Shown: piece by piece, positions 30,611-43,050 of the stretch
Position numbering within the stretch: the stretch's first letter is position 1
Layout: each line of letters opens with the position of its first letter
Source of the DNA: Chitinophaga sp. E66
Lineage (GTDB): Bacteria > Bacteroidota > Bacteroidia > Chitinophagales > Chitinophagaceae
Direction: 5' to 3'
NCBI GenBank assembly: GCA_019285755.1
Contig: CP079103.1
Coordinates: 5,675,001-5,739,000, forward strand
Length of the DNA stretch: 64,000 nt
Notes under the pieces: model-generated
Told to the model about the DNA's origin: nothing
Database searches by the model: none
What the model saw: only the letters and a program-made list of their open reading frames with translations
Program-made: the position numbers and the translations under genes

Positions 30611-33600
30611 ATGAAAACCGTGTGCTATAGCCGAGTGTTCCACATGGTGCTGGCCATTCTATTGATGGCCGGCGCTTCCGTGTGCGCGCAAACCACCAGC
30701 TGGAAAGGGACCGTCAGCACCAGCTGGAGCACAGCCTCCAACTGGACCAACGGCGTGCCTACCGCGACGGTAGACGCGATTGTGGGAGACGCCAGTTTTA
30801 CGGGAACCTTTCAGCCCACGATTTCCACTTCCGCGGCCACGAAAAATCTTACCATCGGAGCTACCAATGCACCGGTGCTTACCATTGCCAAGGCGCTTAC
30901 GGTGTCGGGGAATTTAGTCATTAATACCGGCGGAACCGTTTCCCATCGAGGGGTGACGCTGACGGTAAAAGGAAATTGGACGAACGGGGAACTTACACCG
31001 GCACTTCCACCTCATCGAGAGTCACCTTTGCCGGCGCGGCACAGGCTATTGCGGGCACATCGGCTACTACCTTCCGGCGGATCGGTGTGAATGCTGGCAG
31101 TACGGTTACGATGCAGGTATCATTTGTAGTGAACGTAAACCTGACGGTCAGCGGCACGCTGCTCCCTGCGGAGATCGCCACACCGCCGGCGGTGTCTGGA
31201 ACCGGGACACTGACGGTAGCGGCAACGGGAATCCTGCATGTGACGGCGGCTACTTACGCCGCGAATTATGCCAATACCGGCGCTGTGTCTCTGGCTGCGG
31301 GGTCGATAGTTGCGTATAGCGCCACTACGAAAAACCAGACGATCCGGCAAAACCTCACCTACTCTACCCTGCGCGTTTCCGGCGCTGGTTTCGTGAAAAC
31401 ACTGGCGGGAACGCTCAATACATTGAATGCAACAACATCGGCCACGGGGCGTATTGAAGTGGAGTCCGGCACGCTCGATCTCGCGGGGTTCACGGCAAAC
31501 CGTGGTACCACGGTGGCCGGGGCGCGCTGATCGTTTTCAATGGCGCCACCATGCGGCTGTCCGCTTCCAACTTCCCGGGCAACTTCGCCAGCGTTGATCT
31601 TCGGTTATCCAGTACCGTGGAGTATTACGGCGGGGCGCAGACCATTACCGCGCAAACTTACGGGAACCTGTTGCTGACGGGGAACGGAGGGGCGGCGGTC
31701 AAAACCATGCCGGCCACCGCCTTCAGAATAGAGCAATCTGACCAGCAGCCCCGGAACATCGACCTCCGTTTCCTATACCGCGGCATCGGCCATAACGATC
31801 AACGGGAGCGTCAGTATAGGGGCCTCTACGACGTTTAACGGCGGCAGCTTTGTACATAATATCGCGGGCAATTTTGCGGTGGCGGGTACTTTCACAGGCG
31901 CCTCCAGTACGATAAGGATGGCCGGGGCAGGCGGTGTCATCAGCGGAGCCGGTACGCATAATTATTTCAACCTGACCTTTGCCGCAAGTAATATTACCGC
32001 CACGGCAGATGCCGCAATCAATGTGTCGGGAGACCTGGCGGAGGTGGACCCCGGCGCCTTTACGCACGCCACAGGCGGTACATTTACTATGAGTGGCGCC
32101 TCTAAATCCATCACCGGAACGGACTATACATTCGACAATTTTACTGTTGCAACGGGCGCCACCATCACTTCATCCACCACTACCAGGATAAATGGAAACA
32201 TGACCGTCACCGGCACTTTCACCGGCACCGGCGGCACCGTAATCATGGCCGGATCATCCAAGGTCCTCACTGCCGGCGGCACCGCCATATTCGGTACGCT
32301 GCAGGCGACGGGTACAATTTCCACAGCCAGCAACTTTACGATCAATACCGCACTGGATGTAGGTGGCAGTTTTACCGCATCAGCTAATACCGCGACTTTT
32401 ACCGGTACCAGTGCTGTTCGGGGTACGGCGAACCTTTTTAATGTCACGGTTAATGGTACCTCGCTTACTATGGGTGCGAACGCGGTGCTGGGGATTGCGA
32501 ATATATTTACCGTCAGCGCAGGTACTTTCAATGTTACAGATAACACCCCAACACGGTGGTGTATAATGGTACTGCCGGTCAGAATGTAAGGGCCGGCACC
32601 TATCATCACCTTTCACTCGGGGGGCGGCGCCAAAACGGCAGCAGGAGCGCTGACGGTTAATGGTGACCTTAACATACTGGCCGGGTCCACTTTTGCAGCA
32701 TCCGGTTTTACGCATACTGTATATGGTGATTGGACAACCACAGGCACATTTACGGCCGGCACAAGCACGATTACATTCGCTGGGTCGCTTCCTTCGAACA
32801 TCAGCGGTACCGCCACGTTCGCTAATATTACCCTTGCGAAAGCCGCGAACACGACGCCAGTCAACCTGCTGGGCACCACCACCACCGCAATTGTGAATAT
32901 GAACACCGGCTGGATGAACACGGGCAGCAACGCTATCATCATCACCAATACGCGCACGGGCCCGGGGACCATTCTCGGGACCATTACCCGGCAACATGCG
33001 TTTAACATATTAGGCGGTGGAGAATATGCTTTTTCAAGTCCGAACAATACGATGACGGTAACCCTCGCTACGTTGCTCAGTTCAGTTACAATGACCATAA
33101 GGAAAGGGCCTGTGACGGATTTCCCGGGCGGCGCCAGCGTTAACAGGGAGTATACGGTTTCATCAACTGGTACATTGAATCTTGGACTGGCGACATTAAA
33201 GTTTGAATATTCGGATGAAGAACTGAACGGAAATAATGAGGCTAACATGGTCACCTGGATCAACACAGGCGGTAGTTGGGTATCACAGGGCAAAACAGCC
33301 AACAGCACCACGGATAATTGGGTGTCTGTTGGACCTCTGGCGGGATTGAACGGACGATGGACCATGTCTTCCACGGCGAACATCGCACGATGGAACGGAA
33401 AGATCAGCAGCGACTGGAATACGCTCGCCAACTGGTCTACTCTCGGGTACGCCCAGCCGTCCGCCAGGGGTGAACGATATCGCGATCATTGGGGACTCTG
33501 CCTTCCTCAATCAACCGGTTATCAGTACAAACGTTGCTGTCAAGGGGTTGAATTTCGGCAGTGTTAAAGCAGCAACGCTTTCTTTCAGCGGTGGATCGCT

Positions 33601-36600
33601 GACAACTACGGGTAATATCTCAGGATCCTGGACCGCCGATGCGCAGCATACCATCAATGTGGGGAGTCAGTCGATAACGGTGGGTGGAGACCTGCTCATG
33701 TCGGCAGGCGTGAACAACAGGTCTGTCAATGTCAATATCGGAAGCGGAAGTTTGGCGGTCACAGGGAACGTCCAGCAGGGCGGCAACTCATCCATGGTAT
33801 TTTCCGGTGCCGGTACGCTGACGGTAGGCGGTAACTATAATTACACTGCGGGTACCTTTACAGGAGGCAGCGGTACGGTGATATATTCAGGCGGCGGCGC
33901 ACAGAGTGTGGCGGGCGTCAATTATAATAATCTTACTTTCCAGAAATCAGGAGGATCCGCATTATTGACCGGGGCATCGGTCATGGCTGGCAACCTGACG
34001 GTAAACGGCGGACAGTTCTCCTGGAGAATTTCAATATCAGTGCTGTCAGTGTTTCCATTGCATCCGGAGCCTCCTTGCTGTGCGGTAATTCAAATATCGG
34101 CGTATCTGGGAATTGGAGCAACGCGGGGACGTTCCAGCCTGCCGGTGGAACAGTAACCTAACAGGCGCCTCAGCGCAGAATATTTCCGCTTCCCCTTTCA
34201 ATAACCTGACAGTGAACAAAAGTTCAGGAGCGGCCTCCCTCACCGGGAATGTCACCATGACGGGGAATCTGACGCTTTCATCCGGGACCCTGGCACTGGG
34301 TACTTTTACCGCTAACCGAACCGCATCAGGCGGAACGATGCAAATGGCATCGGGAACTTCGCTGACCGTAGATGGAACATCCAACTTCCCTTCCTATTTT
34401 CTACGTACACCCTGAACGCGGCCAGCACCGTAAGATATAGCGGAACCACAGCGCAGACAGTGGCGGGAGGTATAGCATATGGCAACCTGGAGTTCAGCAA
34501 CGGTGGCGGCGCCGCGAAGACATTACAAGGCACGACCACCGTCAATGGGAATCTTACGATTAATAGTGGCGCTACGTTTAGCGGCGGCACCTTTACACTC
34601 AACCTTTACGGCAACTGGATCAACAGCGGCACATACACGCCGGGAACCAGTACGGTTACCCTTAACGGGGCGTCCAAAACTATCACCGGCAACACGACAT
34701 TCAACCGGGTAACGGTGTACGGCAGCTATGCCGTGGCAGGAAATAACATCACTTACAACGGCCTGTTGAATGTAACAGCCGCTGGTTCTTATGATGCGGG
34801 CGCCGGAGTGGCCACCGTTAACGGAGACCTTACGAACAGCGGATCGCTCGTCAGCAATGGTACCACCACCTTCACGGGGTTGCAATTGCAGACGATCAGG
34901 TTCCTCAATGCCGTGGTCTCCAACTCCAGCGGTATCGTCAACTTCAACGGGAACGTTGCGCCGGTGCTGAATTCCACAAGCCGGCCCACTTACGCGACCC
35001 TCAATATCAATAACACGGCAGGCGTTACGGCCAGCGTGGGTTGGGATGTATACATCGCATTCAACATCGGATCCGGGGCTACGTTCAATGGCGGCAATGG
35101 CACGCATAATATTTACGGCACATTTACGAATAACGGTACTGTAACGAGCAGCGGCACCATCAACTTCCTTCCTTCGTCATCCAGCACCATTCAGCTGGCA
35201 GGTGCGTCCTTTTCCAGTTTGGGCAATGTCGTGTTTGGCGGATCCGGGGCTATTTCTGCCATAGGATCGCCTTCCTTGCGAAACGTCACCATCACCAACA
35301 CTTCCGGCGTAACGCCCAATGCCAACTGGACAATGTCAGGAAGTTTCCTCATCAGCAGCACGGGCATTTTCAACGCGGGATCGTATGCTTTTACCGTCGG
35401 AGAGGACGTAGAAAGCAACGGTACGCTGAACGGCGGTACCTCCACTTTCACGCTGACTTCCACCAGTACGGAGGGGTCTATTTCGGGAAGCGCCGCCACT
35501 ACGTTCTACGACATGGTGATCAGCGGTATCATCACAGCGGAGGCGGATTATAATGTCAGCCACAATTTTACGAATAACGGTACCTACACCGGCGAACCGG
35601 GAACACTGAATATGACGGGCAATCTCGCGGGTGCGATAGGAAGTACGAGCCTGTCTTCTTTCGATATGCGGTCGCTGACGATCAGTAAAACAGCCGGCTC
35701 CACGGTTACGCTGGGTCGTCCGCTGACGGCGGTGTCCGCGCTGCAGGTGGCTTCCGGGATCTTTGATATTGGGGCAAATACCATTACAGAAGATGTGGGG
35801 CTCCTCAGTATCGAAGACTTTGCACGATTGATTATCCGCGGCAATAATACCTTGCCTTCGTTTACGGAATACGTTATTGATACGTTCAGCACGGTGGAAT
35901 ATGCCGGGTTGACACAGACCGTTTCCGCCGCGGCGCCTTACGGCAACCTGGTGATCTCTGCCGCGGGGATAAGACGGCGACAGCACGGATTAAAATCCTG
36001 AATGATTTTACGCTGACGGCCGGCAACTTCGTGCCGGGGCTTTTGTGGATTCCATCGGTGGCAACTGGACGATGACGGGCGGCACTTTCACCAATACGGG
36101 CAATACGATGGATTTCTACGGAGCCGGCACGCAGGTCATCTCCAGCACCGGGGCTTTCAATAATCTGACGGTCCGAAAGCCATCGGGGTTTGTAGACCTG
36201 GGCGCCAACCTTACCGTCAACGGTGTGCTGAATTTCGTGCAGCGGAATATCCGGACGGGGATTTCATCGTCATACTGCCTTCAACAGGAACCGTAACAAA
36301 CGCGTCTCAGGCAACGGGATGGGTATTTGGACGGCTGCGGAAACAAACCGCTGTAGGGTCGGGGATCGTACGTGGTTTCGAAGTGGGCGATAGTCTCATT
36401 TACGCGCCAGTGGCCCTCACATTTGGTTCCATCACCACTGCCGGAACCGTAACAGCCCGCACGATAACACTGGACCTTCCCGACCTTTCACTGTCTGGCC
36501 TGGACGCGGCGAAGAGCGTGAACAGGCACTGGCTGCTGGTGAACGGAGGAACGGTGTTTGACAATGCCGCGGCAACCATCACCTGGAATGGCTCCGATCT

Positions 36601-38569
36601 CGATCCCGGCGTAATAACGGCAAATCTCAAGGCGACCAGCGTGGCGGGCGTTTCCGCACACTGCCGGTCATTACCTCCGTGACGCCAACGACGCTATCGC
36701 TATCCGGGCTTACTAATCTAGGATTTCTTGCCGTGGCGGAGATGATCGCCGCCATCAACTGGACAGGCAACCTCAGCAATAATTGGTACACCGGCGGCAA
36801 CTGGTCGACCGGTGCGGTGCCGGTGCAAACCAGCAACGTCGTAATACCTACAGGAAGACCTAATTATCCCGATATCACTACGGGAACAGCCACGGCAAAC
36901 GATCTGGCGATTCAGTCAGGCGCAAACGTGACGGTGACCACCGGTCTGCTCCGGATCAGCGGGGCGATGACCAACAGCGGAACCTTTACGGCATCGGCGG
37001 GCAGCCTGGAACTAAATGGCGCCACGGCACAGACGATCCCGGCGGCCTTCTTCACCGGCAACGAGATCCGTAACCTGACTATCAATAACGCCGCCGGGGT
37101 GACACTTGGCGGCACCCTCCTCGTCAACGGTGTTTTAAAAATCACTACCGGCACCTTTGCCTCGGGAACCTTCCTCATACTGGGTTCCATCGCCACGCGC
37201 ACCGCGCTCATCGACGGGGCTGGCGGCGGGCAGGTAACTGGCACGGTGACAATGCAACGATATGTGGCCTCGCGGTTCGGATATAAATACCTGTCGTCTC
37301 CTTTCCAGTCGGCTACCGTCAATGAATTGTCGAACGAAGTGAACCTCGCCGCCACGTTCCCCGAGTTATACAGCTACGACGAAAACAAAACGGCGTCCGG
37401 CTGGACGGCCTACACCACCGCTGCCAATCCCCTTACGCCTATGCGCGGGTACGCGGCTAACCTGGGCGCAACTACGGCTCCGTTGACCATAGATATCAAG
37501 GGAACGGTGACCAACAGCGCCGTGAGCCTCCCGCTGGCAAACAATAACCGAGAGTATACGAAAGGGTTCCATTTGGTGGGGAATCCCTATCCCTCTCCCA
37601 TTGATTGGGACGCCGCCTCCGGCTGGACGCGCACCAACATCGACAATGCCATCTACTATTTCAATGCAGGAACGGCCGACCGTTATGTAGGCACCTACAG
37701 CTCCTACATCAATGGAGTGTCCAGCGATGGCGTGACGAATGGGATTGTGCCATCGATGCAGGGGTTCTTCGTGCATGTGAGCGACGGCGTATATCCCGTT
37801 TCCGGCACGCTCACTGTCACCAATACGGTCCGCGTGAATGATCTCGCACCGGTATTCCACCGTCGTCCCCGCCGGATATGCCGCTGCTGCGGATATCTGC
37901 GGGGTTTGCGGATGAAGGGCACCCTCCTGATCCGGCGGTATTGTATTTCGACAACGCAGCCACCAAAGGATACGACGAACCGCTGGAGGCCCTCAAACTG
38001 CGAAATACCGATGTGCGCGTGCCTAACCTGGTATTCGAAGGGACGGGGAACCGGGAGATCTCCATCAACGCATGGCCAGACCAAACCACGGTAGCTGATA
38101 CGCTGGCGTTGCGGTACGCTTCCGAACGTGCCGGCATGGTCACTTTCCGGACGGAAGCCCTGGAGCGCATGCCCGCCGGACGCCGGATCTACCTCTATGA
38201 CTCCATCGCCCGGCGCACAATCGAAATGGCGCCCGGCGCACAGTATAAACTCGATCTCGCAGCCGGCGATTACCGTGGCAGGTTTTACCTCGTATTTAGC
38301 CCGCGGTCAGCAGACGGAGCATCCGGAGTCCTGACTGGAGAATTCAACGCCTGGGGCAGCGGCGGGCAACTTTTCGGCTACTTTGCCCGGGTGCCGGAAG
38401 ATCGGTGCACGGTAACCGTTTCCGGCATTACGGGGCAGCTGTTGTTCCGAAAAGAGCTTTCCGGCAGCGGAAGGCATACCCTGGGCTCGGGGTACAGCGC
38501 AGGTGTGTATATCGTGACGTTCCATGCGGGCGGTAAAAGGAAACGCGAAAAGTGATCATTCAAAAATGA
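30611..38569 (+). CDS. Giant repetitive secreted adhesin-like protein with T9SS type A sorting domain
   Basis: About 2,650 residues after repair. A signal peptide (HMVLAILLMAGASVCAQ) is followed by WKGTVSTSWSTASNWTNGVP, a module seen again near 36757 as WTGNLSNNWYTGGNWSTGAVP. Between them are many degenerate 50-70 residue units of the form LTVSGNLTINSG...GTFT..GNW.NSGTYT...TVTLNGASKTITG, low in charged residues and rich in G, T, S and N, as expected of a beta-helix or stacked beta-solenoid. Cysteine is almost absent. The C-terminus reads TVTVSGITGQLLFRKELSG and GVYIVTFHAGGKRKREKVII; restoring one A near 38550 gives the standard T9SS ending KVIIQK. It is probably exported by the Por/T9SS machinery and surface-attached. 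At least nine frameshifts. Confidence 0.78.
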
Positions 38570-38573
38570 CGCG

Positions 38574-39079
38574 ATGAAAATAATGGCCGGTCTCAATGTA
38601 GGGATGTTGATAACATTGGCGATGCTGATGCAGGGCATCGTTCGCGCGCAGGAACCGCCTCCGCGTCCTATCGCTGTGTTCGTGGAGCCTGGGCAGGGTT
38701 TGATATTCGGGGCGGTGTTCCAGGGGCCTGCCGGAGGAACGGTCACCATATACCCCGACGGCACGCGGACCGTCATGGGAACTATTGTAGGCGCCAATAT
38801 GGGGTATCCTTACTCACCCGCCATTTTCGAAGTAGAAGCGAACCGGGGAACGGTCATCCATATCCTTCGGGGCCGGACGCCATACTGACCGGCGCCAACG
38901 GCGGCACCATGACCATGAAGATCGGCGATTTCAGCACAACAGAAACCTTCGTGACCACGGCTACGCCGCCTACCCGGAATCTTGTCCGCGTTGGCGGGAT
39001 ACTAACGGTCGGCAGCCCGCCGTCCAATCCCGTTGGCGCATATAGCGGCACCTTCAATCTGACATTTATCCAGGAATGA
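38574..39079 (+). CDS. DUF4402 protein 2, pilin-like secreted subunit
   Basis: About 168 residues, starting 4 bases after the repaired stop of the giant gene. The signal peptide (MLITLAMLMQGIVRA) is followed by GLIFGAVFQGPAGGTVTIYP, SPAIFEVEANRGTVIHI and, at the end, LTVGSPPSNPVGAYSGTFNL, the same pattern as the first DUF4402 gene. One frameshift near 38870. The stop shares ATGA with the start of the usher-like gene, so the two are translationally coupled, supporting a subunit/usher relationship. Confidence 0.78.
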
Positions 39080-41714
39080 GTTGCACCCCACATACTACAC
39101 TGCTGACGGGGCCCTGAAGCGAATCGCCGCTGTCGCCTGCGCCTGTTGCTGGTGGTGTGCGGCGGAGGCGAAAGGGCCGGGCGATGATGTGCCTATTTTG
39201 TATGAAACGTCGGTGTTCCTGTCGGTCCAGGGCCTGGGGATTAGAAATTCCGGCGCTGGTCAACAACGATACGGCCTATCTCTCAGTGACCGACGTGTTC
39301 GAGTTTCTCAAGATCCGGCATACGCTGACGCCTGGCCGCGATTCGGTGACGGGGTATTTCATCCGGGAGTCGAACCCGTATGTAATTGATCTGCCAGGCG
39401 GGCGCATTCACTATAAAGGACAGCATTTCCTGTTGCGGCCTTACGATCTTATACGTGCTGAAACAGGGGTTTTCCTGAAACTGGAGTATTTCGGCGCTGT
39501 GTTCGGCCTCCCTCCACCTTCAACTTCCGCAACCTTTCCGTTTCCATGAACACCACGGTGGAAATGCCGGCGGTAACGGAGATGCGCCGGCAGCTTATGC
39601 GGCAGAACATCCGCCAGTTGCAGGGAGATATCAAAGCGGATACGGTGATGAAAAGATCGCGGTCTTTCTTCCGGTTCGGGATGGCTGACTGGTCGGTGCT
39701 CGCCAATCAACGCAATCCCGGGGAATGACGTCTGGGTAAACCTCCGTGCAGGGGCGCACCTCGCCGGCGGCGAAGCCACCGTTTCCCTTAATTACAACAA
39801 CTTCTCGCCACCTACCCTGCCAGACAGTTTGAAGAACGAATACCGCGTCCGGCCGTTCGACCGGCGCCGGCAATATTACATGTGGAGATATGTTGATAAC
39901 GACCAGCCGCTCATGCGCCAGCTCATCCTCGGCAAGATCTTTCCCAACTCGATCTCTTCCATCTTTGATCCGGTAGTGGGCGTGCAGGTCACCAATTCGC
40001 CGACCACCTATCGCCGGTCTTATGGCACCTATACACTGACAAACCGCACCGAACCCGGCTGGACGGTAGAGCTGTACGTCAACAATGCACTGGTGGACTA
40101 TACCACTGCCGACGCCAATGGGTTATATTCCTTCCAGGTGCCTTTGGTGTATGGTAATTCCCAGATACGGCTGCGGTTTTTCGGCCCATGGGGCGAGGAG
40201 CGGCTGATGGAAGAAAACGTCAGCGTCCCTTTCAATTTCCTGCCGTATAAAGAATTCGAGTACACGGCCAGCGCAGGCTTTCTCGAAGATTCCGTCAACA
40301 GCATATTCACCCGCGTGCAGACCGGGTACGGGCTCACGAAGTTCATGACCTTCGGTGGCGGCGTGGAGTATAAAGTTCCATCCCCGGCGCCAATACGATT
40401 CCGTTTGTCAACACATCGCTCCGGGTAACGAAGAGCCTGTTGCTGGGGGGAATATGCGCATGGGGTTCGGGGAAAGGGCTCCTCTCCTGGCGGCTACCGG
40501 CCAACGTTCAGCTGGATGCGGAATACATCCGGTACAAACTCGGGCAGCAGGCGATCATTTATACGTTCAAAGAAGAGCGGAAAGTGATGCTGGCAAAACC
40601 AATATTTACAAAGCGGTTTTCCATGTACACGCGGTTGGGCTTCAACCAGCTGATCTCGGAATATACCCGGTATACCACCAGCGACCTGTTGATATCAGGG
40701 GCTGTTGGAAAGGTGGGCGTCAGCCTGGCGACCAACGCGGTCTTTGTACGGCAGACGGATCCATTTGTCTATTCTACCCTGGGCTTATCGTTCCGGATGC
40801 CGGGCAATATGATCGTGATGCCGCAGGTCCAATATGCGTACACCGGTAACGAGTTGATGTCTGCCCGTTGCGAAATCGGGAAGTATATTTTCGGGCGGGG
40901 TTACTTCAATGTGGCGTATGAAGAAAACCTGCGTAGCAACATCCGGCAGTTCCAGGTGGGGCTGCGCTGGGATTTTCTTTCGGGCAACTTGGTTTTCGGT
41001 CTTGACGGGCAACCGTAATACGACGACCGTTGAGTCCGCCCGCGGCAGCTTTGTGCACGAGGGGAAAACGGGGTACACTGCTTTCAGCAACCGGAGCCAG
41101 GTGGGAACGGGAGGGCTGCTTGTCTATGCCTTCCTGGATGTTAACGGCAACAACCGGCGCGACGCGGGGAACCGCGGCTGAATGGTTTGCAGTTGAACGT
41201 AAATGGAGGAAGGCTCATTCCCCGCGTAGAAGACACCGCGGTATGCATCATGGAAATGGAACCCTATGTTCAATATTTCCTGGACCTGGGCAGAAGCAGC
41301 TTCGACAATATCGCCTGGAAGATCCGCAACCCGGTCATAAAGGTGATGGCGGAACCCAACCAGGTGCGGTTGGTGGAAGTGCCGGTAGTGATCGTCGGGG
41401 AGATATCGGGGCATGTGCTGCTGCAAGAGCCGGATTCCCGCAAGGGGTTGGGTCGTATCCGCATGCAGGTGCGCCGGACGGATGGTTCCATTGCCGCATC
41501 GGTCGTGTCTGAACCGGACGGATTTTATAACTATCTCGGGCTTCCGCCCGGCGAATATATCGTGGAGCCAGACCCTGAACAGCTGAAGAAGCTGGGATTG
41601 AACGCCACCCCGGCAAAGATCCCAGTGCACATTAAGGCTACAACGGAAGGCGATGTGGTAGAGAAATTGAAATTCGTATTGCAGCGCGTTGCGGAATCTG
41701 CCGTGCGGTTCTAG
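39076..41714 (+). CDS. Usher-like outer-membrane protein
   Basis: About 880 residues after repair. The N-terminal part (VNNDTAYLSVTDVFEFLKIR; LEYFGAVFGL; FNFRNLSVSMNTTVEMP) resembles the periplasmic domain of alternative fimbrial ushers. A long barrel follows, interrupted at about 40050-40240 by GWTVELYVNNALVDYTTADA and GLYSFQVPLVYGNSQIRLRF, the plug-domain pattern of PapC-type ushers, then EYTASAGFLED and TGYGLTKFMTFGGGVEYK, typical of the barrel after the plug. The C-terminus has FLDVNGNNRRDAG and two Ig-like domains (VPVVIVGEISGHVLL; GFYNYLGLPPGEYIVEPD). It would be the pore through which DUF4402 subunits are polymerised. The N-terminus and signal peptide are blurred by frameshifts near 39110 and 39235; more lie near 39510, 39722, 40380, 40440 and 41015-41180. 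Confidence 0.72.
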
Positions 41715-42920
41715 CGGTTGCGGTAGTGCGATTTGATGGATTTACGGGCATAACGAACGTATTTGTTGCGGTACACGAAGAGCAGGTAGATCGTGGCCAG
41801 GATGGTAACGCCGGCCATGATAAAGAATACCTTAGAGAAATGAGCCGGGTCGTTGCCGTACCATTCCGCCGAAAAGAACGCGCCCAGCCCGATACCCGCT
41901 TCCAGGGCAATGTACATGCTGCCCAACGCACGGCCCCTATGCTCAGGGAGCCCCAGGTCAATCGTCCAGGCGGTGACCGCGGGAGAGTTCAGCCCCAGCG
42001 AAACCCCGTATAATAAAGCCCCTGCAAGCAACACCGCGGGCGTATGCGCCAACCCGATCACCACCATAGAAATAGCCATCAGTGTAGCCGCGATCTTCAG
42101 GATAGGGACACGGCCATAGCGGTCTGACGTTTTACCGGCCAGCAGCCGGATGCCGATGGAGCTTGCGGTGAAGAAAGTAAAGAAAAGCCCCTTATTCTGG
42201 AGGCCCAGGAAAGCACTGAAGTCCGGGATGATAGTGAGTAAAGCACCGTAGCTGAAGTACGTAAGGAATGTAATTACCACCGGCGCCATCACCGCAGGCT
42301 CGAATATTTCATGCCGGGAGATCTTCAGCAGCGCCGGACGGAACTTCTCCCGGTTGTGCAGGGTCTCTTTCATTCCGATAAGGATCACGACAGACAGCAG
42401 GGCGAACACGGCCGATATCTGGAACATCGTCATGATGCCCCAGGCATTTGCGATGGACCCTCCGATGGAGGGGCCAAGCGATAATCCAATGGTGCTGGCC
42501 AGTCCAACCATACCCATCGCCTCCCCCTGCGGTTAAAGGGACCATATCCGCCACATAGGCTGACGTGCCGGTGGGTTTAAAGCCCGTAGAGAAGCCATGG
42601 AAGAAGCGCAGTAAAAGAAATGCCCCTACTGAGCTCACGAGCGGGTACAGCAAACTACAGATTACGCAGACCACAGAACCGAAAACCATTACGGGGATGC
42701 GGCCGATAGTGTCCGTCAGCTTGCCGGAGAATGGCCTGCTAAGACCCGCCATGAGTGTGAAAAGACCAATAATGTACCCCTTGTAATCCGCCCCGCCCAG
42801 ACTGGTCAGGTAGGCCGGCAATTCCGGGATCATCATGTTAAAACTGGCGGAGAAAAGTAGGTTGCTCAGGCAAAGCAACCCGAATTGAAGCGTGTAGATC
42901 TTCCCACTCGACTGGTCCAT
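41711..42920 (-). CDS. Major facilitator superfamily transporter
   Basis: About 403 residues and 12 hydrophobic segments. GLLCLSNLLFSASFNMMIPE opens helix 1; the loop 2-3 motif is GLSRPFSGKLTDTIGRIPVM and helix 5 has GLSLGPSIGGSIANAWG. A second loop motif, RLLAGKTSDRYGRVPILK, starts the C-terminal half. One frameshift near 42530 (G run). The substrate is unknown; the general shape is that of drug/proton antiporters. Its stop overlaps the end of the convergent usher-like gene by 4 bases. Confidence 0.85.
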
Positions 42921-42924
42921 GCTG

Positions 42925-42932
42925 CAAAGTTA
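42925..42932 (-). promoter_or_regulatory. -7 promoter box directly before the MFS start codon
   Basis: Minus-strand TAACTTTG, only four bases before the ATG at 42920, predicting transcription to begin at or about the start codon. Confidence 0.5.
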
Positions 42933-42965
42933 GGACCCCGGCACCAATTCCCGCCGATTGTCATA

Positions 42966-42973
42966 TAAATTTG
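42966..42973 (+). promoter_or_regulatory. -7 promoter box of the TlpA-like gene
   Basis: TAAATTTG matches TAnnTTTG, 53 bases before ATG 43027. No convincing -33 box. Confidence 0.4.
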
Positions 42974-43050
42974 TCCGCCTATCCCTTCCATCCCCCAATT
43001 TGAACGCCCCGGTTGTCCTAAAATAAATGAACAACCAACAATCAACCTTT

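Noticed and set aside
32124..36001. Several long minus-strand frames rich in valine and proline
   Set aside because: They are shadows of the Gly/Thr/Ser-rich repeat protein on the plus strand, whose signal peptide and C-terminal sorting domain show which strand is coding.
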